DNA of 64,000 nucleotides from Litorivicinus sp. GTDB lineage: Bacteria; Pseudomonadota; Gammaproteobacteria; Pseudomonadales; Litorivicinaceae. Under the pieces are notes generated by a model. It was given only the letters and a program-made list of their open reading frames with translations. It did no database searches and was not told where the DNA came from. The position numbers and the translations under genes were made by a program. Positions 1-10,388 of this stretch are shown here, piece after piece. Each line of letters starts with the position of its first letter. Position 1 is the stretch's first letter. The stretch is from NCBI GenBank assembly GCA_028339155.1, contig JAOLBK010000005.1:1-64000 (forward strand), in the 5' to 3' direction.

Positions 1-1
1 G

Positions 2-520
2 GCAGAGGCTAAGTCCAAGGCAGAGGCCGAACCTAAGACGAAAGCGCTTCAGAACGAAGAAGCCCTATTGGCTGCTGAGAAATCTCGTAAATCTGCGAAA
101 GCCGAAAAGCAGAAACAAAAGGTTATAGAAGAAGCCTTTAAAAAAGCGCAGGCTAAAGCTGAGTCTCTTGAAGATTTGAAAGAGCAGGACGAGGCTGAAC
201 TTGCATTACTAAATGCCTTGGTCTCTGAAAAATCGGCTGCTAATGTGTTAGACGCGATGACAACTCGAATTACGCGGGCTTGGCGACGTCCCATGGCGTT
301 TAGGGGTGGCCTGGAAGTTTACCTTAGGATGTCGTTGGCATCGAACGGAGAGCTAGTGGATGTTCGCGTTGTTCGCTCTAGTGGCGACGTATTGTTCGAC
401 CGTTCTGCTGTCACAGCTGTTCAGCGATCGGCGCCCTTTGATGAAGTTAAGCGGTTTGATGCTGCAACGTTTGAAGAAAAATTTAGAACATTGACTGTGA
501 AATTTAGACCGGAGGATTGA
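2..520 (+). CDS. tolA: TolA C-terminal part (5' truncated by window edge)
   Basis: Ala/Lys/Glu-rich helical linker, then a TonB-like C-terminal domain ([43 protein letters not shown]); directly upstream of tolB; reading frame open to the window edge. Confidence 0.9.
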   Translation, partial: AEAKSKAEAEPKTKALQNEEALLAAEKSRKSAKAEKQKQKVIEEAFKKAQAKAESLEDLKEQDEAELALLNALVSEKSAANVLDAMTTRITRAWRRPMAFRGGLEVYLRMSLASNGELVDVRVVRSSGDVLFDRSAVTAVQRSAPFDEVKRFDAATFEEKFRTLTVKFRPED

Positions 521-1803
521 TGCGTTTCATTGCTATTGCTATTGCTATTGCCCTTGCACTGCCTGCACATGCTGAATTGGTGATTGAAATTACTCGAGGT
601 GTTGAGAATCCGATTAAAATTGCTGTAGTGCCTTTTCAGGTCAAAAGTAGTGGAGCCTTTGATGCTGATTTGGCGCGATTGATTGAGTCTAATTTAGAGA
701 GGAGTGGCCAGTTCCGTCGTGTGGGCCGAGAAACGATGCTGTCACTACCTGGGCCGGATGACGAAGTGTTCTATCGAGATTGGCGGGCCATTGATTCTGA
801 GTACACAGTGGTCGGTTCTATTGCGCGTGATGATGATGGGTTTTTGGTGCGTTATGCGTTGCACGACGTATACGGCGAGCGGATTTTATTTGCTGAAAGG
901 GTGCCCGGTGATTCAAGTTCTTTGCGCGATATCGGGCATTACATTTCTGATCGTATTTATGAGTCTCTGACAGGCTTAAAAGGGATCTTTTCTACGCGGC
1001 TGCTCTACGTCACAGCTGAACGGCGTTCTGAAAAAGATCAGACCTTTAAGCTTATTTTATCTGACGCAGATGGTGGCCGGCCGAGAACGATTTTTCAATC
1101 GTCAGAACCAATCTTGTCACCGGCATGGTCGCCCGATGGTTCGCGAGTTGCCTATATGAGCTATCGAGCAAAACGTCCTGGAATTTACATACAGACACTT
1201 GCAACTGGTGAAGTTAAAAGAGTTACGAGTTTTCCGGGTCTCAATAGCGCTCCCTCATTCAGCCCGGACGGACGTAAACTTGTATTGACACTATCTAAAG
1301 ACGGTAATCCGGAATTGTACGTGGCAAATTTACGAACAGGTGAATTAACGCGAATGACAAAGCATTTTGCAATCGATACGGAGGCTTCGTGGTCACCCGA
1401 CGGGCGTTCGATATTGTTTACCTCGAGTCGTGGTGGAAAGCCCCAGCTTTATATGATGAATGTGGCTAGCAAGACAATTAAACGCGTTACATTCAATGGC
1501 GACTACAACTCAAATGGAGCGTTTACACCGGACGGCGAGAGCATTGTATTTGTGCATCGAACTGCTAAGCGTTTTCATATCGCTCAGATGAATTTGATTA
1601 CTCGCCAGATTAGTATTTTGACGGAGACTGATTTGGACGAATCCCCGAGTGTCGCGCCCAATGGAACTATGGTAATTTATGCAACTTCCAATAATGAAAA
1701 AAGTTTATTGGGGCTTGTTTCGATGGACGGACGGGTGCGAGTTCGGTTACCGTCCGTAAGTGAAAGTGTTCGGGAGCCAACTTGGAGTCCTTATTTTAAT
1801 TAA
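520..1803 (+). CDS. tolB: Tol-Pal system protein TolB
   Basis: Signal peptide, TolB N-domain, and beta-propeller repeats with SPDGxxxxF motifs; ATG overlaps the tolA stop (ATGA-type coupling). Confidence 0.95.
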   Translation: MRFIAIAIAIALALPAHAELVIEITRGVENPIKIAVVPFQVKSSGAFDADLARLIESNLERSGQFRRVGRETMLSLPGPDDEVFYRDWRAIDSEYTVVGSIARDDDGFLVRYALHDVYGERILFAERVPGDSSSLRDIGHYISDRIYESLTGLKGIFSTRLLYVTAERRSEKDQTFKLILSDADGGRPRTIFQSSEPILSPAWSPDGSRVAYMSYRAKRPGIYIQTLATGEVKRVTSFPGLNSAPSFSPDGRKLVLTLSKDGNPELYVANLRTGELTRMTKHFAIDTEASWSPDGRSILFTSSRGGKPQLYMMNVASKTIKRVTFNGDYNSNGAFTPDGESIVFVHRTAKRFHIAQMNLITRQISILTETDLDESPSVAPNGTMVIYATSNNEKSLLGLVSMDGRVRVRLPSVSESVREPTWSPYFN

Positions 1804-1873
1804 AAAGTAGCGTATTTTTTTAACCAAAAGTGAATTTAGTTTGCATTGAAGTCGGATACATAGGGGTGACGGA

Positions 1874-2470
1874 ATGAAATTTTTAAAGCAGGCAAAAGTT
1901 GCGGGGACAATCGTAATTTTAGCGGTGCTTGCAGGTTGTGCGGGCCAGGTAAATGAAGAAGTAACGGCTCCGGCAGTTGAGCCTGTTGTGTCGAAAGAGA
2001 CGGCGAGCTCTGCGTCGACAAATGAGGTGGATTCATCTGCTGAATTAGCAGCGAAAGCGAAAGCGAAAGCGAAAGCGAAAGCAGACGCAGCAGCAGACGC
2101 AGAACGTGCAACGGCTGAGAAAATTAAATCAAAAGCGATGGCGGCCGATACTTTGTTCTTCTTTGAATTTGACCGGTCTGATCTGAAGCAGGATGCCTTG
2201 AACGATCTGGACGCGCACGCGAAGTATTTAACGGCTGATCGTTCAGCGAAAGTACGTCTGGAAGGACATGCTGACGAGCGTGGAACGCGCGCATACAACC
2301 TCGCTCTTGGAGAGCGCCGTGCAAATTCGGTCACTCGTTATCTTGTTATCCAAGGTGTGAACCGTTCTCAAATTGAGAGTGTAAGCTATGGTGAGGAGCG
2401 TCCTCTTTCACTGGTTCGTGACGATAGTGGTTGGTTGCGTAATCGTCGTGTTGAGCTCATTTATCAATAA
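1874..2470 (+). CDS. pal: Peptidoglycan-associated lipoprotein Pal (OmpA-like)
   Basis: Lipobox LAGC; OmpA-like motif FEFDRSDL...LEGHADERGTRAYNLALGERRA; gene order tolB-pal. Confidence 0.95.
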   Translation: MKFLKQAKVAGTIVILAVLAGCAGQVNEEVTAPAVEPVVSKETASSASTNEVDSSAELAAKAKAKAKAKADAAADAERATAEKIKSKAMAADTLFFFEFDRSDLKQDALNDLDAHAKYLTADRSAKVRLEGHADERGTRAYNLALGERRANSVTRYLVIQGVNRSQIESVSYGEERPLSLVRDDSGWLRNRRVELIYQ

Positions 2471-2473
2471 TCC

Positions 2474-3214
2474 ATGCGTTTACTGATCATTTTAAGCGCT
2501 GCAGTCTTTATGACTGCAGCGTCTCTGTTTTCGTATGCGGAAGACGGCCAGGAAATGCAGTCGTTCAGGCAGTCGCAAGCCGAACTAATGCTGCAAATTG
2601 GGCAGCTCCGGCAAGAGACTCAGCAACTGCGTGGTTTGATGGAGGAGTTGTCCTTTCAACTCGGCCAGATGAGCGCAGATCAAAAAACTCGATACCTTGA
2701 TCTTGATCAGCGTCTTGGTGAACTAGTGCGGGTGCAAAAAGATGCGGTCGCAGTTCAGCAGGCGGCTGCCTCGAAAATTCCGGCAGCCGATTTATCTGAC
2801 AATACTCCGTCAGTCGTCGGTGGGGATCCAATTCCTCAGATTTCCGATAAAGATGTTTACAATGAAGCATTTCAACTAATCCGTGAGCGTAAGTTTGACG
2901 AGTCGTTGATTTTAATGGCCGATTTCATTGCGAACTATCCTGATAGTGATCTGGTTTTGGATGCCCGATTTTGGCGGGGCCAAGTTTTCGACGTTTTAGG
3001 TCGCAACGCAGAGGCCATAGAGGCTTTCAAGAGCTTGACCATGATAGCGCCGGATTACAGGAGAATTCTGCAGGTTAAAGTAAAGCTCGGAAAGCTCTTG
3101 ATTAAGAATCAAGATGTGTTGAATGGACGTAAGATCCTCGAGGAAGTGATCACTGAGGCGCCCGAAAGTGTCGAAGCTGGTCTTGCATCCCGTGAGCTTG
3201 AAAACGCCAGCTGA
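2474..3214 (+). CDS. cpoB: Cell division coordinator CpoB / YbgF family TPR protein
   Basis: Signal peptide, coiled coil, C-terminal TPR (YNEAFQLIRERKFDESLILMADFIANYPDSDLVLDARFWRGQ); follows pal. Confidence 0.9.
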   Translation: MRLLIILSAAVFMTAASLFSYAEDGQEMQSFRQSQAELMLQIGQLRQETQQLRGLMEELSFQLGQMSADQKTRYLDLDQRLGELVRVQKDAVAVQQAAASKIPAADLSDNTPSVVGGDPIPQISDKDVYNEAFQLIRERKFDESLILMADFIANYPDSDLVLDARFWRGQVFDVLGRNAEAIEAFKSLTMIAPDYRRILQVKVKLGKLLIKNQDVLNGRKILEEVITEAPESVEAGLASRELENAS

Positions 3215-3227
3215 GATAGCCTTAAAA

Positions 3228-3881
3228 ATGTCTGAGTCCAGTTCCCTTCGTATCACGGAAATTTTTGTTAGTCTGCAGGGAGAAGCTGCGACAACTGGCC
3301 TGCCTACGACATTTATACGTTTGACGGGCTGCCCCTTACGCTGTCGATTCTGTGACACTGCCTACGCCTTCAGTGGTGGCAGTCAACGGTCCATTGAAGG
3401 TGTTATTCTTGAAGTGAAGCAGAAGGCGGTCTCTCATATTTGTGTGACCGGTGGTGAACCTTTGGCTCAGTTAGAATGTCACGTGCTATTAAAAAATTTG
3501 TGTGATGATGGTTTTTTGGTGTCGCTGGAGACCTCCGGAGCGATGGACATTGCAATGGTCGACTCTCGTGTCTCGGTTATTCTCGATATCAAGACTCCAG
3601 GATCGGGCGAGGCTCATCGAAATTTGTTGGATAACCTTAAGTTCGTTCAAAAGAAAGACCAGATAAAGGTTGTCATTACCGATGTTAGTGACTTTCGTTG
3701 GTTCGAGTTGTTTTGTGAAACCAATCCAAAAGTTTTTGACGCGGGTAATATCTGGATTTCACCGTCCTATGGTGAGGTTGATTTGCAGGAATTGGCTGGT
3801 TGGGTAATACAAAGCCAGTACCAATTTAGAATGCAATTACAGCTCCATAAGCAGATTTGGGGTGATGAGATTGGCCGATGA
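3228..3881 (+). CDS. queE: 7-carboxy-7-deazaguanine synthase QueE (radical SAM)
   Basis: [10 protein letters not shown]...[20 protein letters not shown] radical-SAM-like CxxxCxxC; adjacent to queC. The ORF can extend to 3168, but the ATG at 3228 fits QueE starts better. Confidence 0.92.
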   Translation: MSESSSLRITEIFVSLQGEAATTGLPTTFIRLTGCPLRCRFCDTAYAFSGGSQRSIEGVILEVKQKAVSHICVTGGEPLAQLECHVLLKNLCDDGFLVSLETSGAMDIAMVDSRVSVILDIKTPGSGEAHRNLLDNLKFVQKKDQIKVVITDVSDFRWFELFCETNPKVFDAGNIWISPSYGEVDLQELAGWVIQSQYQFRMQLQLHKQIWGDEIGR

Positions 3882-4582
3882 CAGATAGACCGAAGGCAGT
3901 GGTTTTATTGTCTGGAGGGTTGGATTCTGCGACTGTTCTTGCAATGTCTATAGCTCAGGGTTTCGATTGCTTCACTATCGGTTTTGATTATGGGCAGAAA
4001 CATAATTCAGAACTTAAGGCAGCTTTTCGCGTCGCCGAAGCTTTGGGTGAACGTCCACATAAAGTAATTAAGCTCGATCTGGCGAGCATTGGTGGTTCCG
4101 CTCTGACAAGTGAAGAATACGAAGTTCCGACTGGCGGCGTTGCCGACACCGGAATTCCAGTTACGTACGTCCCTGCTCGTAACACGATATTTTTATCTAT
4201 TGCGATGGGTTTTGGAGAGGTGATCGGGGCCAGGCATTTATTTATTGGCGCGAATGCGGTTGATTATTCAGGTTATCCCGATTGCCGACCGGAGTTTATT
4301 CATCAATTCCAGAAGTTAGCAAATGTGGCGACTTCGGCTGTCGATGGTGGATCGAAGTGGCATATAGAAGCGCCATTGATGTCTTTAACTAAATCAGAAA
4401 TCATAAGCCGTGGAACTACTTTAGGTGTTGATTATGGGATGACCGTAAGTTGCTACCAGGCTGATGCTTTGAGTCTTGCATGTGGAATGTGTGATGCTTG
4501 TCGGCTACGCCGTAAAGGGTTTTTAGATGCTGGCCTAGATGATCCAACTAGTTATCAACTAGGAATTACTCCCGAAATATAG
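3878..4582 (+). CDS. queC: 7-cyano-7-deazaguanine synthase QueC
   Basis: [17 protein letters not shown]-loop and C-terminal Cys cluster (SCYQ...[14 protein letters not shown]). Confidence 0.95.
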   Translation: MTDRPKAVVLLSGGLDSATVLAMSIAQGFDCFTIGFDYGQKHNSELKAAFRVAEALGERPHKVIKLDLASIGGSALTSEEYEVPTGGVADTGIPVTYVPARNTIFLSIAMGFGEVIGARHLFIGANAVDYSGYPDCRPEFIHQFQKLANVATSAVDGGSKWHIEAPLMSLTKSEIISRGTTLGVDYGMTVSCYQADALSLACGMCDACRLRRKGFLDAGLDDPTSYQLGITPEI

Positions 4583-4666
4583 AAAAAATGGCGCTAGTTG
4601 CTTGCACAATCGTTATTCGTCGGTATCATACGCGCCCTATTGATGATCTACTTTTGATCTGTCTGG

Positions 4667-4742
4667 GGGTCGTTAGCTCAGCTGGTAGAGCAGTTGGCTT
4701 TTAACCAATTGGTCGCGCGTTCGAATCGCGCACGACCCACCA
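4667..4742 (+). tRNA. tRNA-Lys (anticodon TTT)
   Basis: GGGTCGTTAGCTCAGCTGGTAGAGCAGTTGGCTTTTAACCAATTGGTCGCGCGTTCGAATCGCGCACGACCCACCA: complete cloverleaf with encoded CCA. Confidence 0.95.
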
Positions 4743-4854
4743 TTTTTTATTAACAAATTCAATATCTTGGGGATATTCTTCCTCATCTGCGCGGCCGCCA
4801 AATCTGTTTGAAGTGACTTTGAGGCGACTATAGCTAGAAATTAGTTCGATCTAA

Positions 4855-5211
4855 TCCAAAGCAATTTGCCCAAAGCCAATCTCTTCTCATTTTTGGAACT
4901 GGAATGACGTCAAAGATCATAGCGATTCGTTACAGCTTCAATCATGGATCAGAGACCCACAACATCCCGAAGAGACCCTTTACCAATCCGGTTCTCTCGA
5001 ACAGCTTCTCAATCCGTCCATGCTGCTCGACGATCCTTCTGTCGACTGTTATCTGCAAGCGGCTGAGTCGTTTGTGTTATTTTGTGGAACACTTCCTGCC
5101 ATTGGTGGCATTAGGCCAGCAGACGCCATGCGGCTTGAACTCATTGATCCAGTTGATAACCAAGCCATTCATCATCACTACAGCACCACCGTAGTCGATG
5201 TCGTGGCTTAA
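4855..5211 (+). pseudogene. Possible degraded coding remnant
   Basis: Frame open from 4855 to the stop at 5209-5211 reads as coding-like protein (QLQSWIRDPQHPEETLYQSGSLEQLLNPSMLLDDPSVDCYLQAAESFVLFCGTLPAIGGIRPADAMRLELIDPVDNQ). No ATG before 5020. Confidence 0.3.
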
Positions 5212-5795
5212 CCAGAGAACGATCGAACGCTTGCCTGATCCTGCATCTTTTTGACAAATTCCGCTGCTGACTCCTCCTTAGCATAACAATTCTGAACATT
5301 ACTCAATCGACTGTCCGTGCTGATCTTTGGAAACCCCACCAGGCTCATCGCCTCGCTCAACTCTTCGATCACCTGTGAATACGTGTGATTCGCCTCTTCA
5401 CGAATTCGCAATATGGCAATACAGTCTGCAATGCTCTCATTCATTAAGTGGTCAAAGCTATTCCGTGGTGGATGCGGTTGATCGACATGCCCAACTTGGT
5501 GATGGGCGCATTCGTGAAAATCTACAAAACGCTGAAATGCAGGATCCGCTTTGTCATAGTTCATCCGAACAATGATAGGCCGACCATCTGAATCTCGATT
5601 TGCCATACCAGCGGCGACTTCCCCTTGTGACGCGGAATGCGTGATGAATTCCACTGTTTCCCCTCGATCATTGAAACACAGTGGCGGGTCGATCAATGGG
5701 TAAGGTTCAGCTGCCATCAGATTGTGACAATACAGACATAAAATCCATGCCATTGTTGCTTTTACTCGTCGCTGAAACACCATCGTTACCCTCAC
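5208..5795 (-). CDS. Secreted putative zinc metalloprotease-like protein (HExxH)
   Basis: Hydrophobic N-terminus and FHECAHHQVGH (HExxH) followed by NESIADCIAILR. Confidence 0.55.
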   Translation of the reverse strand: MRVTMVFQRRVKATMAWILCLYCHNLMAAEPYPLIDPPLCFNDRGETVEFITHSASQGEVAAGMANRDSDGRPIIVRMNYDKADPAFQRFVDFHECAHHQVGHVDQPHPPRNSFDHLMNESIADCIAILRIREEANHTYSQVIEELSEAMSLVGFPKISTDSRLSNVQNCYAKEESAAEFVKKMQDQASVRSFSG

Positions 5796-5969
5796 ATGCT
5801 GGCAATCACTTGATCACTTATTTATTGGGGCACTCGATGCAAAATTCATCACAACCATACATCAATGAACCGAAACCGAGCCTCTTATCAATTCTTTTGA
5901 TTCACTTCATACTTCGATTAAGCTGATATCGAGTGAAGCCAAGTTTAACACTGCGAACCAAGGACAGAC

Positions 5970-6443
5970 ATGTGCGAGGAGAACCATCAAGATTTGGGCC
6001 GCTATGCGGACGATCTCGCTTTTGCCTTTCCTAATATTTTGGGTCTGGCTCGAGGCTTGAGTGACACCGACCCGGTCCCTGATATCATTGCGTTTCACCC
6101 GATTGTGCTCGGTTTCTTTAATGGCTTTGGTCGGACGATGCTGCAAGTTGCGTCACTCAAACTTTAGTTGGAACCCGAGTCTCAAGCTTTGGTCCATTAT
6201 CGAGCCATTGCTAACGTCATGAACCGCTTCAGCGAAATGGATCGTTTCGAAGCTGTGATTGAAAACCTGCTCCACCAGCCATCCGAGGAATTTTCACGAT
6301 ACCAAGAACTCGGCATTCAATTTTTACGGACTGCCTCCACCTCAGGTAATCAAGCGATTACCGAGCAGATTCTGAAACTCGTTCAATCAGAAGTCATGCG
6401 TCTACTCGACGAACACGGCTTAAACCCGATTACAAAGCACTAG
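5970..6443 (+). pseudogene. Hypothetical ORF interrupted by one in-frame TAG (6165-6167)
   Basis: ORFs 5970-6167 and 6168-6443 are in the same frame with only the TAG between them; both halves look coding. Confidence 0.45.
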
Positions 6444-6447
6444 CTGG

Positions 6448-8019
6448 TCAATCGGATGACTTCAGGGGACTTCGCTGGATCAAACCGACAACAATAATCG
6501 GAATCACCACTGTGATGAATGCGACTGCGATTAATAGAAGCCCCAGCTCTGAATAATCCGCGCTCAATATCACTCGTTGGGTGCTTTGATCCACAATTGC
6601 TCGTGAGACCTCGAAGATCTGGTTGATGTACTTAGTCGCAAGGGAGCTCGCTGACAACGCCAGATTGGTGAAAGACGCAAAGACCGCAAAAAACGTTGCC
6701 TTCAACTCATTCGGTGCATTCTTCGCAATCCAGGCCAATAATGGAATCATCGAAATTTGCCCCAACGGTGACTCAAGCGCGGTGTTGAGAATGGCGATGA
6801 ATCTCGCATCAACCAATCCACCGGTTAGCGATGCCGTCCACTGATGGAATCCATAGTACATCCCGATACTCGGTAAAAATAAGACTCCACCGACAAGTGA
6901 GAGAATCACAATGATTTTAGCGATCGAATAATGTGCGACCAAAGGACGTAACAGGATGATGCCGAGCAGTGTGAGTGCCGACGAAATCGCAGCCAAGATC
7001 GATAAAAATTGCTCGTCGAATAACAACACATCGATTTCAAACCAGGTCAGTCCTGGCCCCGGTGACGGAACCGCTCGAAATACAAAAATCGCGATTGCTG
7101 TGCCAACAATCATCAAGCGTTTCTCGTGGGACAAATACACCAACAGTTGATCCATCAGGTAGATAATGATCGCCATGGACCCAACGAACACAATTTCTTG
7201 CGCAAACGGCAGATTGGAACTGCCCACCGAAACTGAAAACACCACAAATAGCAGACTACCCGACAACACCGCCCAATTGGGTCGAACGCGTTCGCTACTC
7301 TGAGGCGTTGAGTGCTCACTCTGTCGCAAATAACCAGCCAAAAGAACCCCAGCAATGGAGACACATGGAATCGCTAGGGCGTAAAGGTAAATACTCGCGT
7401 AGACAGCACGCTTCTCGTCTAAGCTTAACGAATCAACATCACTAAATAAGGCCACATTTAATAAGGCGACCAACAAGCTCCCACCAATCACTGCAAACCG
7501 CCCAAGCGCCTGCATGGTGGTATGCATCTCTTTGATCTCTGATTCAGCAATCGGTTGTCCCGATGGCTCAACCGTTGGCACTGCTTCGACCGTCATTGCA
7601 TCGGCGACAATATCCTGAAGCACGTAACCCACTGGCGCGAGTATGACACTCAAGACATACCAAGCCTCGATGGGCATGACTACGCTCATGCGCTCTGTAT
7701 GAGCAATCAAGCCAAACATCATCAAAAGGCTTACTGTGATGATCGAGGCACCCAAATACACAAAGATATTTTTCTGACGCCAAAACAGATCCACCAAGTG
7801 ACCAAGCGGCATCTTGAGCGCCCAAGGTAGGCCTGCCCAAAACCCAAGACCTGCTAAAAAAGCCGCCGACAGCCCTAGGTAATCCTTGACGAAAAATGTG
7901 CCGACAATAGCTGTCAGACCAGAAATTCCAGCCGCTAAGTACACCATTAAAGGTGGCAGGTAGGACCAGCGAAGTGATCTTGCCAAACCAATAAAGGCAT
8001 CGTGTAAATAAAGCTTCAT
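6448..8019 (-). CDS. MFS / BT1-like (folate-biopterin transporter-like) membrane transporter
   Basis: ~12 TM segments; N-terminal FFVKDYLGLSAAFLAGLGFWAGLPWALKMPLGHLVDLF resembles the BT1/MFS family. Confidence 0.7.
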   Translation of the reverse strand: MKLYLHDAFIGLARSLRWSYLPPLMVYLAAGISGLTAIVGTFFVKDYLGLSAAFLAGLGFWAGLPWALKMPLGHLVDLFWRQKNIFVYLGASIITVSLLMMFGLIAHTERMSVVMPIEAWYVLSVILAPVGYVLQDIVADAMTVEAVPTVEPSGQPIAESEIKEMHTTMQALGRFAVIGGSLLVALLNVALFSDVDSLSLDEKRAVYASIYLYALAIPCVSIAGVLLAGYLRQSEHSTPQSSERVRPNWAVLSGSLLFVVFSVSVGSSNLPFAQEIVFVGSMAIIIYLMDQLLVYLSHEKRLMIVGTAIAIFVFRAVPSPGPGLTWFEIDVLLFDEQFLSILAAISSALTLLGIILLRPLVAHYSIAKIIVILSLVGGVLFLPSIGMYYGFHQWTASLTGGLVDARFIAILNTALESPLGQISMIPLLAWIAKNAPNELKATFFAVFASFTNLALSASSLATKYINQIFEVSRAIVDQSTQRVILSADYSELGLLLIAVAFITVVIPIIVVGLIQRSPLKSSD

Positions 8020-8028
8020 TAGCGCAAC

Positions 8029-8826
8029 CTATCCTGATGGCGCATCGATTGTCATCTGATCAAGCAACGTCATTATTCGCTGCCGAGCCTGATCGTCTGA
8101 AACACAAGGATCTGGTGCAGCATAGATGCCTTGATCGTTACAGAAATACTCACCCGAATGGGCTTGAATCCTCGGATCAGTCGCCAACCTCACCAAAATC
8201 TCCGCACCAATGGTGACATCCTTGCCCTCAATTCCAAAACCTTCCTTTACCATCTTGGTCCCAAGCAGTGAGCCCGGATTGACTGACACAAACGCAGGTC
8301 CTTCCGGATGTCTAGCTGCAAGCTCTTGAGACCACATGGTGATGGCCGCTTTACTTTGTGAATAGGCATCCACATCGCTCATGGGCCGAAACTTGGTGAA
8401 CGCCTCAAAGTCCACCTCCGACTGAGCTGCTGAGGATAGGTTGATCACTCGACCATCTTTTGGAATGAGAGGCAGTAAACACCGAGTGAATAGGTAAGAA
8501 GCAATGGTATTGACCTCAAACCGGAGATCTCGACGCGAAACAGTCTGCGTCACAGGAGCTTTCAGAACACCTGCGTTATTGATTAATACATCGATTTTAC
8601 TGAAGTCGGCAGCCACCTTGACTGCCAAGGAGCGAACCATTTCAAGATCGGAGAGATCTGCGCAATACACACGCACCTTGTCAGATAGTGCACGCTGACA
8701 ACTCAACAGTTTTTGTTGGTCACGTCCGTGAATCGCGACAGTATAACCAAGATCCAATAGCATCCGAGCAGCCTGAAAACCAATGCCATCAGTTCCGCCA
8801 GTGATGAAAATCACAGATTCCATCAA
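8029..8826 (-). CDS. Short-chain dehydrogenase/reductase
   Basis: ITGGTDGIG, NNAG, YSQSKAA motifs. Confidence 0.9.
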   Translation of the reverse strand: MMESVIFITGGTDGIGFQAARMLLDLGYTVAIHGRDQQKLLSCQRALSDKVRVYCADLSDLEMVRSLAVKVAADFSKIDVLINNAGVLKAPVTQTVSRRDLRFEVNTIASYLFTRCLLPLIPKDGRVINLSSAAQSEVDFEAFTKFRPMSDVDAYSQSKAAITMWSQELAARHPEGPAFVSVNPGSLLGTKMVKEGFGIEGKDVTIGAEILVRLATDPRIQAHSGEYFCNDQGIYAAPDPCVSDDQARQRIMTLLDQMTIDAPSG

Positions 8827-8887
8827 TGGGAATCTCCATCGGCGATGGCGAGATTCTCTATCCCCACCGTATCAATGCCGATCATGA

Positions 8888-9076
8888 TCAAAACCAATTG
8901 GTTAAATTCCACCACGAGGCTGCGTTTTCTGATTCTGAAGCGTCATCCTCGGTCGTGGTTCCAGTCGACTCTGAAGCAATCTGCGCCCACTCAGGAACAG
9001 TCGCGTTGTAGGTTGCACATCCACCTAGCAATAGGCAGGTCAATAAAACGAACAGTGTTTGCAAGCGATTGGTCAT
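8888..9076 (-). CDS. Small lipoprotein
   Basis: MTNRLQTLFVLLTCLLLGGCATYN: lipobox LLGGC. Confidence 0.6.
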   Translation of the reverse strand: MTNRLQTLFVLLTCLLLGGCATYNATVPEWAQIASESTGTTTEDDASESENAASWWNLTNWF

Positions 9077-9325
9077 TGGTTGTTCCTAGTGTTTCTGTTA
9101 TCGAGTCAGCATAGATTGCCTGTTGGAAAAAAACATCCCTTTATGGTGTGTGACTCGAAGTCCAATGGTCAGTCCTAGCCTGCACCATTTATCGAGCGTT
9201 GACACCCAGAGAGTCTACTTTTTAAAAGAGCTTCATCTGCTTATCAGGCTCTCTGGCTTTGGTAAACGCATCCGCGCCGGTCGGAGAAATAATCACATTG
9301 ATCGCATCAGAGTAGAACAGATTCG

Positions 9326-10387
9326 TTAGGTTGCCATTTTGTTTGAAAGAAATGCCTCGATGCCATTCATCAAAAGCAGGACGCCAGCATCATCGACATC
9401 CCGATGGGTGATCATGCGAATACGGTTTACGCCGACCGCCATAATCTTGACGCCCATCTGTCCGAGGAAATCCCGCAATGTACTGGCAAGGACGCCACAC
9501 TCACTATCGATCTCTGCTAAGACGATATTCGTTTCGACTGGATAGATTCGACTGAACAGCTCGCAGCCTTGCAAGCCTTTGGCGATCTTCGCAGCCCTTA
9601 AATGATCTTCCACCAACCGCTCGACATGATGATCAAGTGCATACAAGCACATCGCAGTGAGGACACCTGTTTGACGCATCGCGCCACCAAACATTCGTTT
9701 GAAGTGCCATGCATCGCGAATAAAATCTCGCGAGCCAGTCAATACGGCACCCACTGGACAACCCAGGCCCTTAGAGAATGCAAGCCAGGCGCTGTCATGA
9801 TGAGTCGCATAGGTTGAGACGGGAACTCCGGTAGCAACCGACGCATTGAGCACACGGGCTCCATCCATGTGCACAGAGAGACCGAGCTCTTTTGCAAGAC
9901 CGCTGACTTCCGCCAACTGGTCTGCAGGCCAAACAGCACCACCACCCAAATTTAATGTTTGCTCCGTGACTAATAGTTGGCTTCTTGGCGAAAACGAGGA
10001 AGGGGGCCGACAAAGACGCCTGACATCGTGAGCACTGAATACACCACGATCACAATCAATTACTGAGACCATGGCACCCGAGAGCTTGGCGAGTCCGCCG
10101 CACTCTGCAAACACAATATGGCTTTCTCGAGCACAGATAATTTCATCACCGGGGGATGTATGAACGGCGATTGCAATCTGGTTGCACATCGTCCCAGAGG
10201 GCAGAAATACCGCATCTTCCATGCCAAAGAGATCGGCTACTCTTTCACACAGTGCGTTCGTGGTCGGACACGCACCTTGCCTTTCATCACCGGTTACAAC
10301 ATTCAAAACACTTTCGAGCATTGCCTTCGACGGCAGTGTCTGTGTATCAGAATAAAAATCAGCGATGCTTGCATTCAACACACTCAA
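9326..10387 (-). CDS. Threonine aldolase family (PLP) protein
   Basis: FYSDTQTLPSKAML...AVFLPSGTMCNQIAI...HMDGARVLNA...SKGLGCPVGAVL are typical of low-specificity L-threonine aldolases. Non-ATG start (TTG/GTG) right after the upstream gene's stop at 10389-10391; the listed ORF start at 10507 overlaps that gene. Confidence 0.8.
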   Translation of the reverse strand: MSVLNASIADFYSDTQTLPSKAMLESVLNVVTGDERQGACPTTNALCERVADLFGMEDAVFLPSGTMCNQIAIAVHTSPGDEIICARESHIVFAECGGLAKLSGAMVSVIDCDRGVFSAHDVRRLCRPPSSFSPRSQLLVTEQTLNLGGGAVWPADQLAEVSGLAKELGLSVHMDGARVLNASVATGVPVSTYATHHDSAWLAFSKGLGCPVGAVLTGSRDFIRDAWHFKRMFGGAMRQTGVLTAMCLYALDHHVERLVEDHLRAAKIAKGLQGCELFSRIYPVETNIVLAEIDSECGVLASTLRDFLGQMGVKIMAVGVNRIRMITHRDVDDAGVLLLMNGIEAFLSNKMAT

Positions 10388-10388
10388 T

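Noticed and set aside
529-552. attgct tandem repeat at the TolB start
   Set aside because: Encodes the (IA)n hydrophobic core of the signal peptide; short and explained by composition.
1747-2334. 195-aa minus-strand ORF opposite pal
   Set aside because: Antisense of the Ala/Lys repeats and OmpA-like domain; low-complexity translation, no independent support.
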